This document shows, one piece after another, positions 22,086 to 33,707 of a stretch of DNA of 64,000 nucleotides. How positions within the stretch are numbered: the stretch's first letter is position 1; each line of letters begins with the position of its first letter. The position numbers were made by a program, and so were the translations under genes. Source of the DNA: Cryoendolithus antarcticus. Lineage: Eukaryota > Ascomycota > Dothideomycetes > Cladosporiales > Cladosporiaceae. The notes under the pieces were generated by a model. The model was not told where the DNA came from, made no database searches, and was given only the letters and a program-made list of their open reading frames with translations. Location of the stretch: NCBI GenBank assembly GCA_002077065.1, contig NAJO01000008.1, forward strand, positions 186,001 to 250,000. Reading direction: 5' to 3'.

Positions 22086-24929
22086 TCAATGCGCGTTGAA
22101 CGGCCAGGCAATATCCAGATTCTCCGAGTGAAATTTGCACTCCCTCTTGTGCGCCGTGTTCCCAATCCGCTTAATGTCCTTCTGGCTCGCCAAACACTGC
22201 CAGCAAAATTCCCAGCGGCATTTGCGACAGGTCATACTATCACATCAGTCAGCTTCAGCTTCACCTCACCCGCAGAAAATTAGGCACATGGGCAAGACTT
22301 ACTGATCACAACCTCCTCCCTTCTCGATCCTAGCCCCACATCCCGTACCAGGACAGATCTTCGACATACCCTGCACAAGCTTCTCGCTCTTCTCTTCCTC
22401 CTTCCGCCGCTTTGAGCCGCCTCTGACGATGGCGCCGTACTCCGCGCAAGTCTTACCCTGGTGCCACTTCACCTTACAGCTCAGGCAGACCTCGTGGCTG
22501 CAAGCGACGCACTTCATGTAGCTCGCATTCTCAATATTGACCTGGCCGGAGTCGCAGCCAGCAGCTAGACACCAAGCGAAGCCGGGCAGCGCCGAGAGGA
22601 TCGAGCGTGTGAGTAGCCGGTCGAACTTCTGGGCTAGATCGGTTGGAGCACAACGCAGGAAGTCCTCGGGAGTCAGAACTGAGGGGCACTCCGGGCACTT
22701 GATGCTCTCGGTGCCTTTGGAGTCCAGCTCCGACGTAAGCCAACCCTGGAGGCAATCTTTACACGTCGCGATCTCGTGAGTGCAGAACGTCGAGACTGTG
22801 GCGGTGGGATATAGACAGGGCAGCTTATCGTCCCCGCAAACAACGCAACTCTTCAGAAGCGATGCAGCGGCCTTGATTCTCGCGGCTTCGGCAGCTGCAA
22901 TAGTCTCCTCTTCGGCAATACGGGCTGCCATGAGAGCATCCTCGACTTCCATGAGCTCGCGCTCATTCCGGGCGTCGTGTTCCAGGCGCCTCGCGAGCTC
23001 TTGGGCCATGTGCGCGTCATGCAGTGCCTTGGTGTGGCGATCCCCGATGAAAGAGGCCTGACATTTGCGCTTCTCTGCGAGAATTTTGTCCCAGGGCAGA
23101 TGGAAGAGATCCGAGTCGTCGTCGGATGGATCCGTCAAGTTGTCGAGTAAGGCTCGATTCGAGGAGTTGCCGTTGGCAGGAAGCGGATGATATGGGTGAG
23201 GGGAAGGAGGAAAGGTGCCAGGCATGCTCGAGGCGTTTGAAGGGGATGCTCGGCGTTTGCCTTTGCCAACGTAGGGTTCCGCTGCATCGGCATCCTGGAC
23301 ATGCGGGAAGCCGATGCCACTGTCTGCTGGGCTTGGAGAGTCGTTATAAGACTCCACAAGTTGACGCACCTCGTCCTCTGGAACGTCTGCCCAATCAATC
23401 TCCGATATGGGCGGTAATGTGCGGCCCTTACTTTTGCTCGAGCCCTGCAAAGGATCGTCAAACCCTATGGCAAGCTTGTCATTTGCATTTTGCGCACCAC
23501 TGGTAGGATTCTCGATCTTACTCGCCCACGCATCTTTCTCCTGCTTTGCCGCACGAAAAGGATTCTCTCGAAACTCTTCAGCCGCCACAAGAGCCTCCAT
23601 AGCAGCCTGATTCTGTCGCTTCACCTCGTCAGCCGCATTGAAAGAGATCGGCACTGTGTACTTGATTCCAAAAAGTCGAATGCACTCGATCTGCAGCTCA
23701 TCGGACAATGCTTGAGCGTACATTTCGCAACCTGCTGGCGTCGACATCCGCCGTGCATTAGGGACCAGCGGTCCTTTTGCTCCGAGTAGCACCGGCGGCA
23801 GCTTCGCGGCGTCATAACGTGACATCGCTAACATCGAGGCAGCGTCCACATGGCCACAGGTACGGAGGTGTAAGATCAGGCTATCAATGTTGGAGTCCGC
23901 GGCGACGGTCGAGAGGCTGCTTGCGCTCGGATCCCTCTCCATCAGGGCTACGAGGTGCAGATACACAAGCCCCAGATCCACTAGGAGCTGCGGACAACTC
24001 GTATAGATGTACGTATGTGGTTCGAAGAGGGCGAAGGCGTTGTTCGCGATCTGTTGTGCTCTCTTGGGCGAGAGGCCGTCTACGGTGCGCGAGATGCTAC
24101 TTGGCTTGGGAAACGTCCACTGAGTAGAAGGCTTCGCACCGCCTTCAGCTGCGCAAGCAGCAGGAAGGTTTTCCAATTCCAATGCGATCCAGTGGCGCAG
24201 CATGCGACCATACTCCAGCTGTCGAGCGACATTACAGCGCTCAACGTTGGGCACAATCGGGCTATCTGGCAGTAAGAGAAAGTCCGAGCTCATAACCGCA
24301 CTATTGACAAGGACCTGGAGCCGCGTCGCGCGATCAGTGTAGCTTTTCTCCGACAGCCTCAACACCACACCGAGGCAGCTGCTTCGAAGTTCATACATCA
24401 ACTTCGCCTCCTTGTCGCGACCAGAGAGTGGGACCGTCTCAGGACGGCGCGAAAGAGGTGGCACGTCGGTGTTATCGAGCAGGGTTGCCACGTGCAAAGC
24501 AAGCATTGTCAAGTCCTCCAGTAGCTGAGATTTTGTCGTGAAGACGTAAGTCCCAGGCTCGAAGAGGTCGTTCAGGTCGGTTTTGCGTTGGCGAAGAATG
24601 CTATCCCAGCTCGAGCTGGTGCTAGAAGATCTCGAATGCTGAAGCAGCGGATCAGACGCTGATCGTAGAGCATCCGGTGTGTGCTGCTTGCGATGCATGA
24701 AGGCATACAAGCCTCGCCGCTGCTCCTTGACCTTGCGGAGATGGTCATGTTGCTGCTGTTGCTGCTCCCCAGATCGCGAGATCGGCGTGCGTCGGTGTAA
24801 AGCCTTCGAGAGCCCTGAAGGGACGTTGCTGACCGGCAGTCTCTCAATTCGAGATAATCCCTCTGCCGCGTTAGCCCCGTGGACTCCTCGCACGCCGACG
24901 GACGGAGGCGGCTTCCTAGTCAATGACAT
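22086..24929 (-). CDS. RBR (RING-IBR-RING) E3 ubiquitin ligase with duplicated N-terminal domain
   Basis: Two exons, 22303-24929 and 22086-22236, joined in phase 2 over a 66 bp intron that splits the last zinc module; the product has 925 residues. RING1 begins about residue 694 (CVVCGDDKLPC...CTHEIATCKDC), followed by the IBR (CVACSHEVCLSC) and the Rcat/RING2 domain with CRKCRWEFCWQC, which includes the family's catalytic-Cys region. RBR ligases take ubiquitin from E2 onto a RING2 cysteine before transfer. The N-terminal half contains two related segments, about residues 121-255 and 300-420, each opening with LFEPxTYxxT and a leucine-rich helix-like stretch; I do not recognise this domain. 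A polyQ run (residues 56-60) and a charged alpha-helical stretch lie elsewhere. Targets are unknown. Confidence 0.88.
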
Positions 24930-26114
24930 GTTACCACCACAACACAGACGATGGTTAGAGAAACAGGAAATTTAATCATAACTCTCAGCAGCAACAGACG
25001 CAGTGAAGTCCGAGAGAATACATTCAACATCCTCCGGGTGACTCCACGCGCACATGATGAAATCCCACAGAGGCTGTACTCCACAGCCATGACACCCAGA
25101 GCTATGGTCCCGCAGTGCGATATACGAGATTAGGTATCGAACCTGAGGCCACACGCTAAAGGAACAGTATATAGCTGGGGCGTGAGTGGGCAGTGAGAAG
25201 CTTAGCCGAAGCTAATTACTTATGAGATGACCTACATGTCTTGCGGACTGGACTGCCTTCAGCCTTGTGTTAGATACATGCAATGCGACTCGCTGTATCT
25301 GGTATCAGGCTTATTAGTATGTGTTGTGTACCGCAGTTGATGCGAATGCTGTGGGTGTATCAAACTGGTAGAGGAACAGCCGTCATCTTCCGCGTGAGGT
25401 GCCGACCAGTACAGTGATTATGTATTGATCTTTGACGGGAACGTGGCAGCACGTGGGCTTCTGCTATCAATGATCGCATTCACAGCAAGAGAGGCCTCCG
25501 AGGCAGGCACGCGTGAGTAGCGTGTTGGTGTGGTGTGCAGGATCTGCTGCGGCTTTGCCCTGCCACGCCGTGAGGCAACCGTGCCGTGGCTTTGCTTGAG
25601 CTCTCGTGTACGCACAGTCCCGTGTCACCACACACTGCCGATTGAGAAGCTACCGACAGCAGCGTTTGACGGAATCTATCGCGACATGATTATGAACGCG
25701 TGTGTCAGTGTGTTCCTGGTCGATGATTTGGACCCGATGGCTCTTCGTCGGGGGAGCGCAAAGCGTAGCATGTCCTGTCCTCTACTGCGTGGCGGTGAGC
25801 TCTGGCAGGTAAGACAGCTCTGTCGACATCGTCTTCGCGACAATCCGGCAAGGATGCCATTCTGTGAGCCTGACGATGGCTCGATTGATGCTGGCGGTCG
25901 TGGGTGAAGCGAGTTACTCCGTCATTGGCGCCCAGATTTTGACTTTGGCTGGTTGCCCAGCAACACGCGACAAAACACAATTGCGCAAACCGAGGCCATG
26001 CACTTCTCGACGACATGAGCATATGTTTGAAAGAAGCGCAGGTCTATAGCAGTCGTTCAAGTCATCTCAGATCAGCATTACTACGTCTGCAGCGATACAA
26101 TCCCTACCGGCGCC
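24930..26114. other. Divergent intergenic region
   Basis: 1.2 kb between the RBR gene (-) and the F-BAR gene (+), holding both promoters. I see no supported gene; one B-box-like string near 25130 lacks a tRNA fold. Confidence 0.45.
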
Positions 26115-29100
26115 ATGCCAGGCGCAATTGCAGCCTCGGACGGTCCGACCGTCTCATTGTCATGTACACAATCCTCGGCAACAGAGCGCGCGACAACATA
26201 CTGACAGTCCTCACAGTCGCAAACAACTTCTGGGGCAAGGAAGACGCCGGCGTCACTCCCCTCCTGACCCGCATCCAAAATGCGAAAACAACGGGCGACG
26301 AGCTCAAGGCCTTCTACTCCGCCCGCGCCGAAATCGAAGCAGACTACGCAAAGAGGCTCCTCACCTTGGCCAGAAAAGGTCTTGGATCTTCAGAGCAAGG
26401 GACTCTGCGCATGAGTCTCGATGTCGTGCGCGCCGAGACTGATAGCATGGGCAAGCAGCACGCCACAGTCGCTCAGCAGATGAAGACGGAGCTGGACGAG
26501 CCACTCGCTGCTTTCGCTGGCGGGATCAAAGAACGGCGCAAGATTGTACAGACAGGCATCGAGAAGCTCCTCAAGACGAAGAACGGCCAGACTGCTGCTG
26601 TCATCAAAGCGCGCGACAAGTTCGAGCAAGACTGTCTCAAGATCAAAGGCTACTTGGCGCAAGGGCACATGGTCATGGGGCAGGAGGAGCGCAAGAACAA
26701 GGCCAAGATGGAGAAGACGCAGATCCAGATGAGCAACAGTAGCCAAGAGTACGAGCAGGCTGTTAAAGTCTTAGAAGAGACTACCGGCAAGTGGAACCGC
26801 GAGTGGAAGGCTGCTTGCGACAAGTTCCAGGACCTGGAAGAGGAGCGCATCGACTTTTTCAAGAGTAGCTTGTGGAGTTTCGCCAATATCGCTTCGACTG
26901 TGTGCGTTAGTGACGACCAGAGCTGCGAGAAAGTCAGGCTTAGTCTCGAGGACTGCGATGTCGAGAAGGATATCACGAGCTTCATCAAGGAGATGGGCAC
27001 TGGACAGGAGATCCCGGATCCGCCAAAGTACATCAACTTCTGCCGCGGCGATGTGGATGATGCGGCTTCTTTGACTGGCTCGGAGGACGAGGCGTACTCT
27101 GTTGCGCAATTCCCACGGGCCATGAATCCGACGTTCAGGACTTCCTCGCCTCAGCCGAGCACTTTCGAATCGCACCACGATCCAGAGTCGAGCTTGAGGG
27201 AGGAGATGGGCATGCCAAAGGTGCGCTCGTCTCTGCAAGGCGACGAGGCATTCAACGCCAGAGGTTCGACAGGCAGCGGTGCGCCTCCTCCGCTGAACGT
27301 CAACCGCGACACGTCGTTCAACCCCAGAGGATCTGGTGGAAGCAATACGCAGTCACCAGTCAAGTCAATGCCATCAGATCCATACGCAGAAGTGCCTCGT
27401 GTGCCGCACAACCCATATCCAGCCGACGGCATGACTCAGTTCTGTCGCACGGGACCACCATCCGAGCGCGGATCTGCAGCGTCGCCAGTGCGGCCTGGTA
27501 GCAGTGGCAGCCTGCAGAATAGCGACTACACCAACCCGACATCGCTGTCCGACATGGAGCCCAGCAGCGGCCATCAGTCGCCAGTGAAGCACTACAACGA
27601 CTCTGCAGTATCCGGCGTGTCATCCAATGGCGAGGAGAAGGGGTTGCAGAAGAAGAAGAGTGGCTTCTTCCAGTCTCACTCGCCCTTCCGCCGCCGAAGC
27701 GTCAAGAGCAAGGACCCCGCGCCTCGCGCCACTTCTGCTGCGCCTGCCAACAGAAACACATGGGCACCAGCACCAAGAGGAACAGAGAGTGCGACCACGA
27801 GTCCTGTCAAGCCTTCGCCGTTTGGCGCCAATGGCCGAGCAAGCACCTGGCAGCACAAGCAGCCGTCCCCGAGCCCTGATCCAGACCCAGTCGATCCTCG
27901 TGCTGAATATCAGTTGGGCATCGGAAACAACGTCTTCGATGTCGCCTCACCGGATGCCCGACAACAGCTCCCGTCGGCGAGGAGGGAGGTACCCACAACC
28001 TTGGACCCCATCGCTCAAGCTCTTGCCGAGCTGAAAGGCGTTTCGAAGAATGCATCCGTCCGTCAAAGCGCGGACAGACACTACGGCATGTCCACGCCAG
28101 CGCCAGATGCTCGTGGAATGCCTCCAGGCGGCGTCCCAACACCCTTCGCGAATGCTGCTAATCGCGGCACACCGCCGCCAGCCTACGATCAGCCCCCCAT
28201 GAGTCGTCTCGGCGCGCCGCAGCCAGCACACACCAAGCGCGAGATGCAGAAAGCGACTGCGAGTTTCGTGAACCAGAACCGCGATATGTTCAACCCGAAT
28301 CAGCGCCCAAGCACCGGCTCTCGCTCGAATACTTCTCAGTCTTTCCAACAGCAACACCATCAACAGCAGCAGCAGCCTCCTCGTGCCACCTCACCAGCAC
28401 CTCTGCGCAGCGCTTCACCACGGCCCTTCCATCCCACCGATCCTCGCGGCCAACAGCAACAGCCCTCCTACCGCGCCCCATCTCCGAATCCCTACGGCAA
28501 CGGTCCACCGCACCAAAACTCCCGTCCTCGAGCCCAATCCTCCAGTCCCATCAAGCCCCAACACCCCCAGCAACAGCAACAAGGCTATGGCAACCCCTAC
28601 GCCCCCCGCCAAGCTTCACCCGGCTACCACCCTGCTCCCCGCGCCGCCTCGCCGAATCCAGCTTACACCCGTCCCGGCGCAAGCTCAGCCAACAGCCGTC
28701 CGCCTTCGAGCCGCGGGTCGGATAACGGCGGAATGGCGATGCAGCTTGCGCCGTCGCCGGGGCAGGAGCAGTTCGGCGGAAGTCAGCGCGGTGGACCTGG
28801 CGGGCCTGGCGGGAGGCTCCAGAGTGCTTACTTCCCTGACCAATCTGGAGGACCGCCCGGGCCAGGTGGGAGTCAGGTGCTTGCGACGCGGCAGAGAAGC
28901 CAGAGCCAGGGCATACAGAGACAGTTTACCAAGGATGGAAGGCCGATTTTGCACTATTGTGAGGGTTCCTCATTTCTTCTACTATGCCTGATGAGTATAC
29001 TGACAACATTTCGTAGCTCGAGCGATGTACACCTACCCCGCCGCTATTCCCGAGGAGTTGTCTTTCACCAAGGGAGATGTCTTGGCTGTGCTGAGATTGC

Positions 29101-29189
29101 AGGATGACGGGTGGTGGGAGGCTGAGGTCGTCGGTGGGAAGGGCGGTCGAGCTGGACTGGTGCCCAGCAATTACCTGAAGGGATGTTAG
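26115..29189 (+). CDS. F-BAR and SH3 domain cytokinesis protein (Cdc15/Imp2/Hof1 family)
   Basis: Three exons: 26115-26163, 26217-28958 and 29017-29189, giving 987 residues. The start is set by a short first exon (MPGAIAASDGPTVSLS) that joins exactly to FANNFWGKEDAG, the usual beginning of this family's F-BAR domain; a longer frame reading through the 53 bp intron is open but does not match. The F-BAR domain covers about residues 15-270. A long disordered middle rich in Ser, Pro and Gln, with polyQ near 28346-28380, is followed by a C-terminal SH3 domain (ALYDY-like AMYTYPA, GWWEAEV, GLVPSNYL) split by the last intron. Family members bend membrane and organise the contractile ring and septum at the division site. 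Many SP/TP sites suggest phospho-control, an inference. Confidence 0.92.
28346..28380 (+). repeat. CAG/CAA-rich polyglutamine tract
   Basis: A run of CAR codons interrupted by His codons lies in the disordered middle of the F-BAR protein. Mixed codons suggest it is moderately stable rather than a pure microsatellite. Confidence 0.7.
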
Positions 29190-32100
29190 ATCGATGGGAG
29201 GGTCGGGAAGGGCAATGATGGGGCGTTGGGGCTAGGACTAGGTGGGAGTGTACAGAAACATGTAAGGGGCAGCAAGAGTACATATGTGGTTGGCGGACGC
29301 AATCATTTACCTTGGAAGTCGTTTCTCCTTCGTATGTGCGCGCGTGAATGAATACCTGGGCGTATGGCAGACAAGTGTTGTGATATCCCGTCCATCTCGT
29401 CCGATCGATGCCTTGGGTTCCACTAGCATGGCAGCAGCGCTTCGCTTTCGCGACCATGTGAACAGCAGTATAAGAGAGGAAGCGAAGGACCGTAGAGAGA
29501 CAAACTTGACCTAGCCTTCACTGTTACCTGGCTTCTCGCCGTCGTGGTAGCTTCGACTCGCCGTAGCGCCGTCAGGTGCAGCACCGGACCACGCTCAGCA
29601 GTTGCGATAGCAGATGTAGATGAGCGACAAGCGACGGTCGAAGATCTCTTGTCAAGCGAAAACCATGCTGCCTGTGCTCTTTTCCTTCGGAATGTGTGCC
29701 CTCTTCGTTCCTCAGCACCACGTCGCCAACAGTCAACAATATCGTGTTGACACTGATTTATGGTCCTTTTCGCATCGACCGGAACGCTTGACTACCGCTG
29801 CCGGTGAGCTCTGCTATCTGCTGGAAGATAGGATGCTCGCGCAGGACGCGTCTTGTTGACGGGTCCCTGGACTTGGCAGCGTCGTTGTGACTATAGTTGG
29901 ACTTTCGACAACGTGATCGAATGCTTGTGGGCGATGTCGGTCGCGCGCGCGCTGCCACTGTTATGTCAGTTGGCAGAGGGAACATAGCACAGTCGTCAAG
30001 GACGACCCTCTCCCTGAGATCGTCGCAGAGCAATGGCAGCGTCGAGAACCCCATGGAGCGGTCTCATATCGTTCACTGCGACGACCATGAGCAGATGATC
30101 AATGCGTAATCGTATTACTCACGTAATTTTCAAGGCCATGGGCGAAGAGGTCCTGTTCTTTTTCTCGCTACTACATTCGATCTGCTCAGTACCATCCTGG
30201 CAACCCTCGCTTGACAGTCAGCTGATGTGCGCCGGTGCTAGCGCTACTGCAGTGCAAACCGGAGACTGTGGCCAGAGCATCTCCGCACCCCAGATTAGTG
30301 ATATGAGATCGTCGCTGCACATCGCCTGTGTGGCTGCACAAGGCTGTATGGTGTGCTGCAGGTTATGATCACTAACTTACCTGCTCACAGACCTGCTACC
30401 CTGTTGGTACGGGCAGAGCTCCGAATTCGTTGCCATGAGATCGGAAGATCGGCGCGGTGAGTGCAGAGCGACTTGCCATCGTCGCGAGCAGGTGACACAG
30501 CCGTCTCGCCTCAGGCGTCAGGGAGCTGTCCAATAGCTTCACGACAGAGTGACGGGTCAGTCCACCGAATTGCTGATTCATTTGTGGTCAATACGTCAAT
30601 ACCTATGACTGATCAGTCCGCGCCCTGTGGCTTCGCTCTCGATACCCTGGGGACGTTCAGTGATATGTCAAAAGATTACACTACTGCTCGACTGGTCGGC
30701 AGCACAAGCGGAATTGTGTCACTTGAAAAACCCAGGAGCAGGCGAGAATTACTATCGTCGCCACAACGCTGCACAGTGATTAGGTCGCGTGGGCGTTGGG
30801 GCGCCCTGGGGTACCCTCCAATCTCGTGTTCAACTTTCCCACCAACGCCAATCCGGGCAGCAGCCCAAGCAGCCAAGTAGAGTGCCCGGCATGAGTGAGA
30901 GCCACTCTTCACCGCATAACTTGTTCAGTGATCGGCCGATGGCCTGTCATGATGCCACAAACGAAGGTAAGCCGTCAGTGTGCGTTCAAGGCAGAATGGT
31001 ATGATCCTGTCGAGACGGGAATCGGGGAAGAGTGGTAAAGTGCCAGCGACTGCAAATCGCAAGCTATTCGCCGTGCAAATGACAAGAACGATTTGCACGC
31101 AAGAGACGGCGTCTCTGCGGATGAGGTCGAGAGCGACGTGTAGGACTCCCACCTCGCTCCCGGTGAAGTCTCAAGATAGTCCGGGCCCTCGAGCGTAGGA
31201 TTCGACGCCACACGTAGCGGCCCGCGCGGTAGCGATCGGAGGAAGGCGTCATTGCGCGAACTGCCTAGGAGCTCCCGTATGTTGCGTTCAATGCTGCTCG
31301 TCACGACAAGTGACCGGCCCTCCAATGTCAGGGGGATGCAATGCAAGAATGGGGACACTGACGTCGCCATCAATGGCCCGTACTGCGCTGGTCACCTTCT
31401 CACCTGGCGTGGATTGACGTGAGGTGAATGTGAGTGCCACTGTCACGCGTTGCATATCAACTGAAAGGATAAATTATTCATAGTGATGCGGCACTGGAGG
31501 GTAAGGCGACCTTTCGGCATAGCGAAACACCTGACATGTCGTAGATCCGCGAAGATTGCGCCAAACGATTTCCGGCCTCCTAGCAGCATGCACCGACAGT
31601 CGGTGTTGCTATGCTGCATCATGGTGATTTTCGGTCCCCGAGTCTAGCACTGAGCGCGTTCGGCAATTGTGCGGACCGCATCGTCTGGTCCATCCAGTCG
31701 AGTGGCAAGACCTTACGTGCTCGATACTATTCTGCCGCTGATGGTGGCCCTAGACGCAAGAGCATGTAGCCGCGTAAGAAGGTTTCTCGGGTTGGTCAGC
31801 ACGCTTGGTGCGTGGACGGTGCAGGCGCTGCTTCAGGCAAGTGGTCAAGTGGACAATCTGTAATACCATATGACCAAGGCCAGCCTGTTCTCTTACGTAA
31901 GTCGGCACAGCCATTATGATCGCGTACCCGGAGCCTCGACTGTATACATGGTTATGAGGGTTAAGTGTTGTTCCTGCGATCACATCCGAGAGCGGATGAA
32001 CGCGGGCGGGATTATCCGCGCTAGCTTGCGAGAATCCTAGGAGCGTCTTGTACAGCTCTCGATGCTTTCGTAAGCACTTACCACACCTCTTTGAAACGCG

Positions 32101-32575
32101 ACCTCACTCCAAGGTGCAGATTCCAAGGTAAGTGACATACGTCGTCGTACACAATGTCCGCGTCGCTCGTGATGCGGGATGTCTCGCCACGTTGATGCGC
32201 GACGGGACGTCATCGCCGCATGGCGCGCGTGTGGCTGGGAGAAGCGACGAACCGACCTTGCTGACGCCCTTGTCTTTGTATAGCAGCTCACCACGAGTCC
32301 ACGACCTTTCTCGGAGATATCGCTTATAGCAATACATCTGTCCCGAAAACGCACGGCGCAATTGCTTTCCGTAGCGTTGTCATTTTCAGGAACGCTGGTC
32401 CTCCACTGCTTAGCCGACCGAGTGTCGTGTCGCATCTCACACCTAGTCATCTTACAATCTGACGTGACTGCACTTCACACGACGTACGACCGAGTCGTGT
32501 GCTGCGCGATCGAAGACTGCTGCGCTAGCTTGTCGTAGCTACCGTAGTGTGCTTTGCGTTCAGGGCACAATTGCG
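29190..32575. other. Long intergenic region (3.4 kb), no firm gene
   Basis: The longest gap in the window. Open frames are short and on all frames. One weak candidate, a small Cys-containing frame starting at ATG 30138 with an intron-like end (CTAAC branch and CAG at 30388-30390), is discussed as a finding. No tRNA, transposase or long repeat was recognised. Confidence 0.45.
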
Positions 32576-33707
32576 ATGCAGCAGGCACAAGCTCATCAAG
32601 TAAGCAGCCCTGATCTACGTGCCGCTTACCCTGCCCAAGCTTCGCATCATGTAGCGCAAGACACCATGTCAACAGTGGCTCAAAAGTGGACCAACAAATC
32701 TTAGATGGTCGCTGACAATGCATTACACTAGGAAGGATCCCAAGGCCAGAATCTTGAAATGAGTATGTATACCGCCCACTTCGCTCGTTCGCGATGCTAC
32801 TTTGTAAGCGGCTCTTTCAGTCGTGAGTATGCTAACGTTGCGTGCTCTTCCAGCGTTGCGAGAACACTTGCTCGCGCAGCAGAGTGCTGCCGGCGGCTCG
32901 TCTGCAGGCCAGTCAACTTATCCGCCTCCGCCATCAACATCTGCGCCACTGCCCGGTCACCCATATCAGCACTCTGACTCCGCAAGTCCACAGGATCATC
33001 TGGATGCCAGTGGACTTCCTCCAGGACAGCAGGCGCCCTACGGCATGGCCAATGACAGCGCCGGTGATGAGAGTATGGGCGGCGCAGATGGTATGGACGC
33101 CAAGGGGAAACGTGAACTTTCCACCAGCAAGCGCGCTGCCCAGAATCGGGCTGCACAGGTACCGTCATTCGCTGCTATGCCAGATATGCTCGTCTGGAAC
33201 CTTACTGATGATCGCTAGCGCGCATTTCGTCAACGCAAAGAAGGCTACATCAAGAAGCTCGAAGAGCAAGTTAAGGACTTCCAATCGGTCGAGCAAAGCT
33301 ACCGCGCCCTCCAGCACGAGAACTACCAATTACGTGAATACATCCTGAATCTCCAATCCCGCCTTCTGGAGAACCAATCCGACTTTCCCCCTGCGCCTTC
33401 GCACGTGAATCTGAACCAAGCACCACGCGCGCCATCTCCCACCGAACGGCCGAGCAGCACGGAGCAACAGCTGCGCCGTGAACTTCAACAAAATGTGGCA
33501 CCCGTGGCACCGATAGCATCGGGACCCGACCCACCCCGCCAGGCGCCTATCGATCACCTCGGTGCTGCTGCCGCGCGTGCAGTTGAGCTCGAAGCGAAGC
33601 GGCCGCTGGACACGCCGTACGGACTATCAAGCGACTACCCAAGCAAGAGGGCGCATGCCGAGGCCAGCGCAGATGCTCCGATGAGTGACGCTAAGCCGCA
33701 GCGATAG
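32576..33707 (+). CDS. kapC: KapC-like bZIP transcription factor
   Basis: Four exons by my model: 32576-32599, 32732-32762, 32854-33158 and 33219-33707, giving 282 residues. The basic region and zipper are clear: KRAAQNRAAQ ends exon 3 and RAFRQRKEGYIKKLEEQV starts exon 4, so the last intron cuts the DNA-binding helix, and leucine-zipper heptads follow (YQLREYILNLQSRL). The C-terminal tail with a LGAAAARA helix and SKRAHAEA matches the Aspergillus KapC type. The first two coding exons (24 and 31 nt) are inferred: they give MQQAQAHQ then EGSQGQNLEM, joining in frame to LREHLLAQQ, with good GTAAGC and GTATGT donors. The family acts in the nucleus on AP-1-like sites; target genes are unknown here. 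Confidence 0.85.

Noticed and set aside
25120..25180. Possible minus-strand tRNA (GGTTCGATACC B-box-like string)
   Set aside because: The nearest A-box-like string is too close, and the T arm and acceptor stem do not pair.
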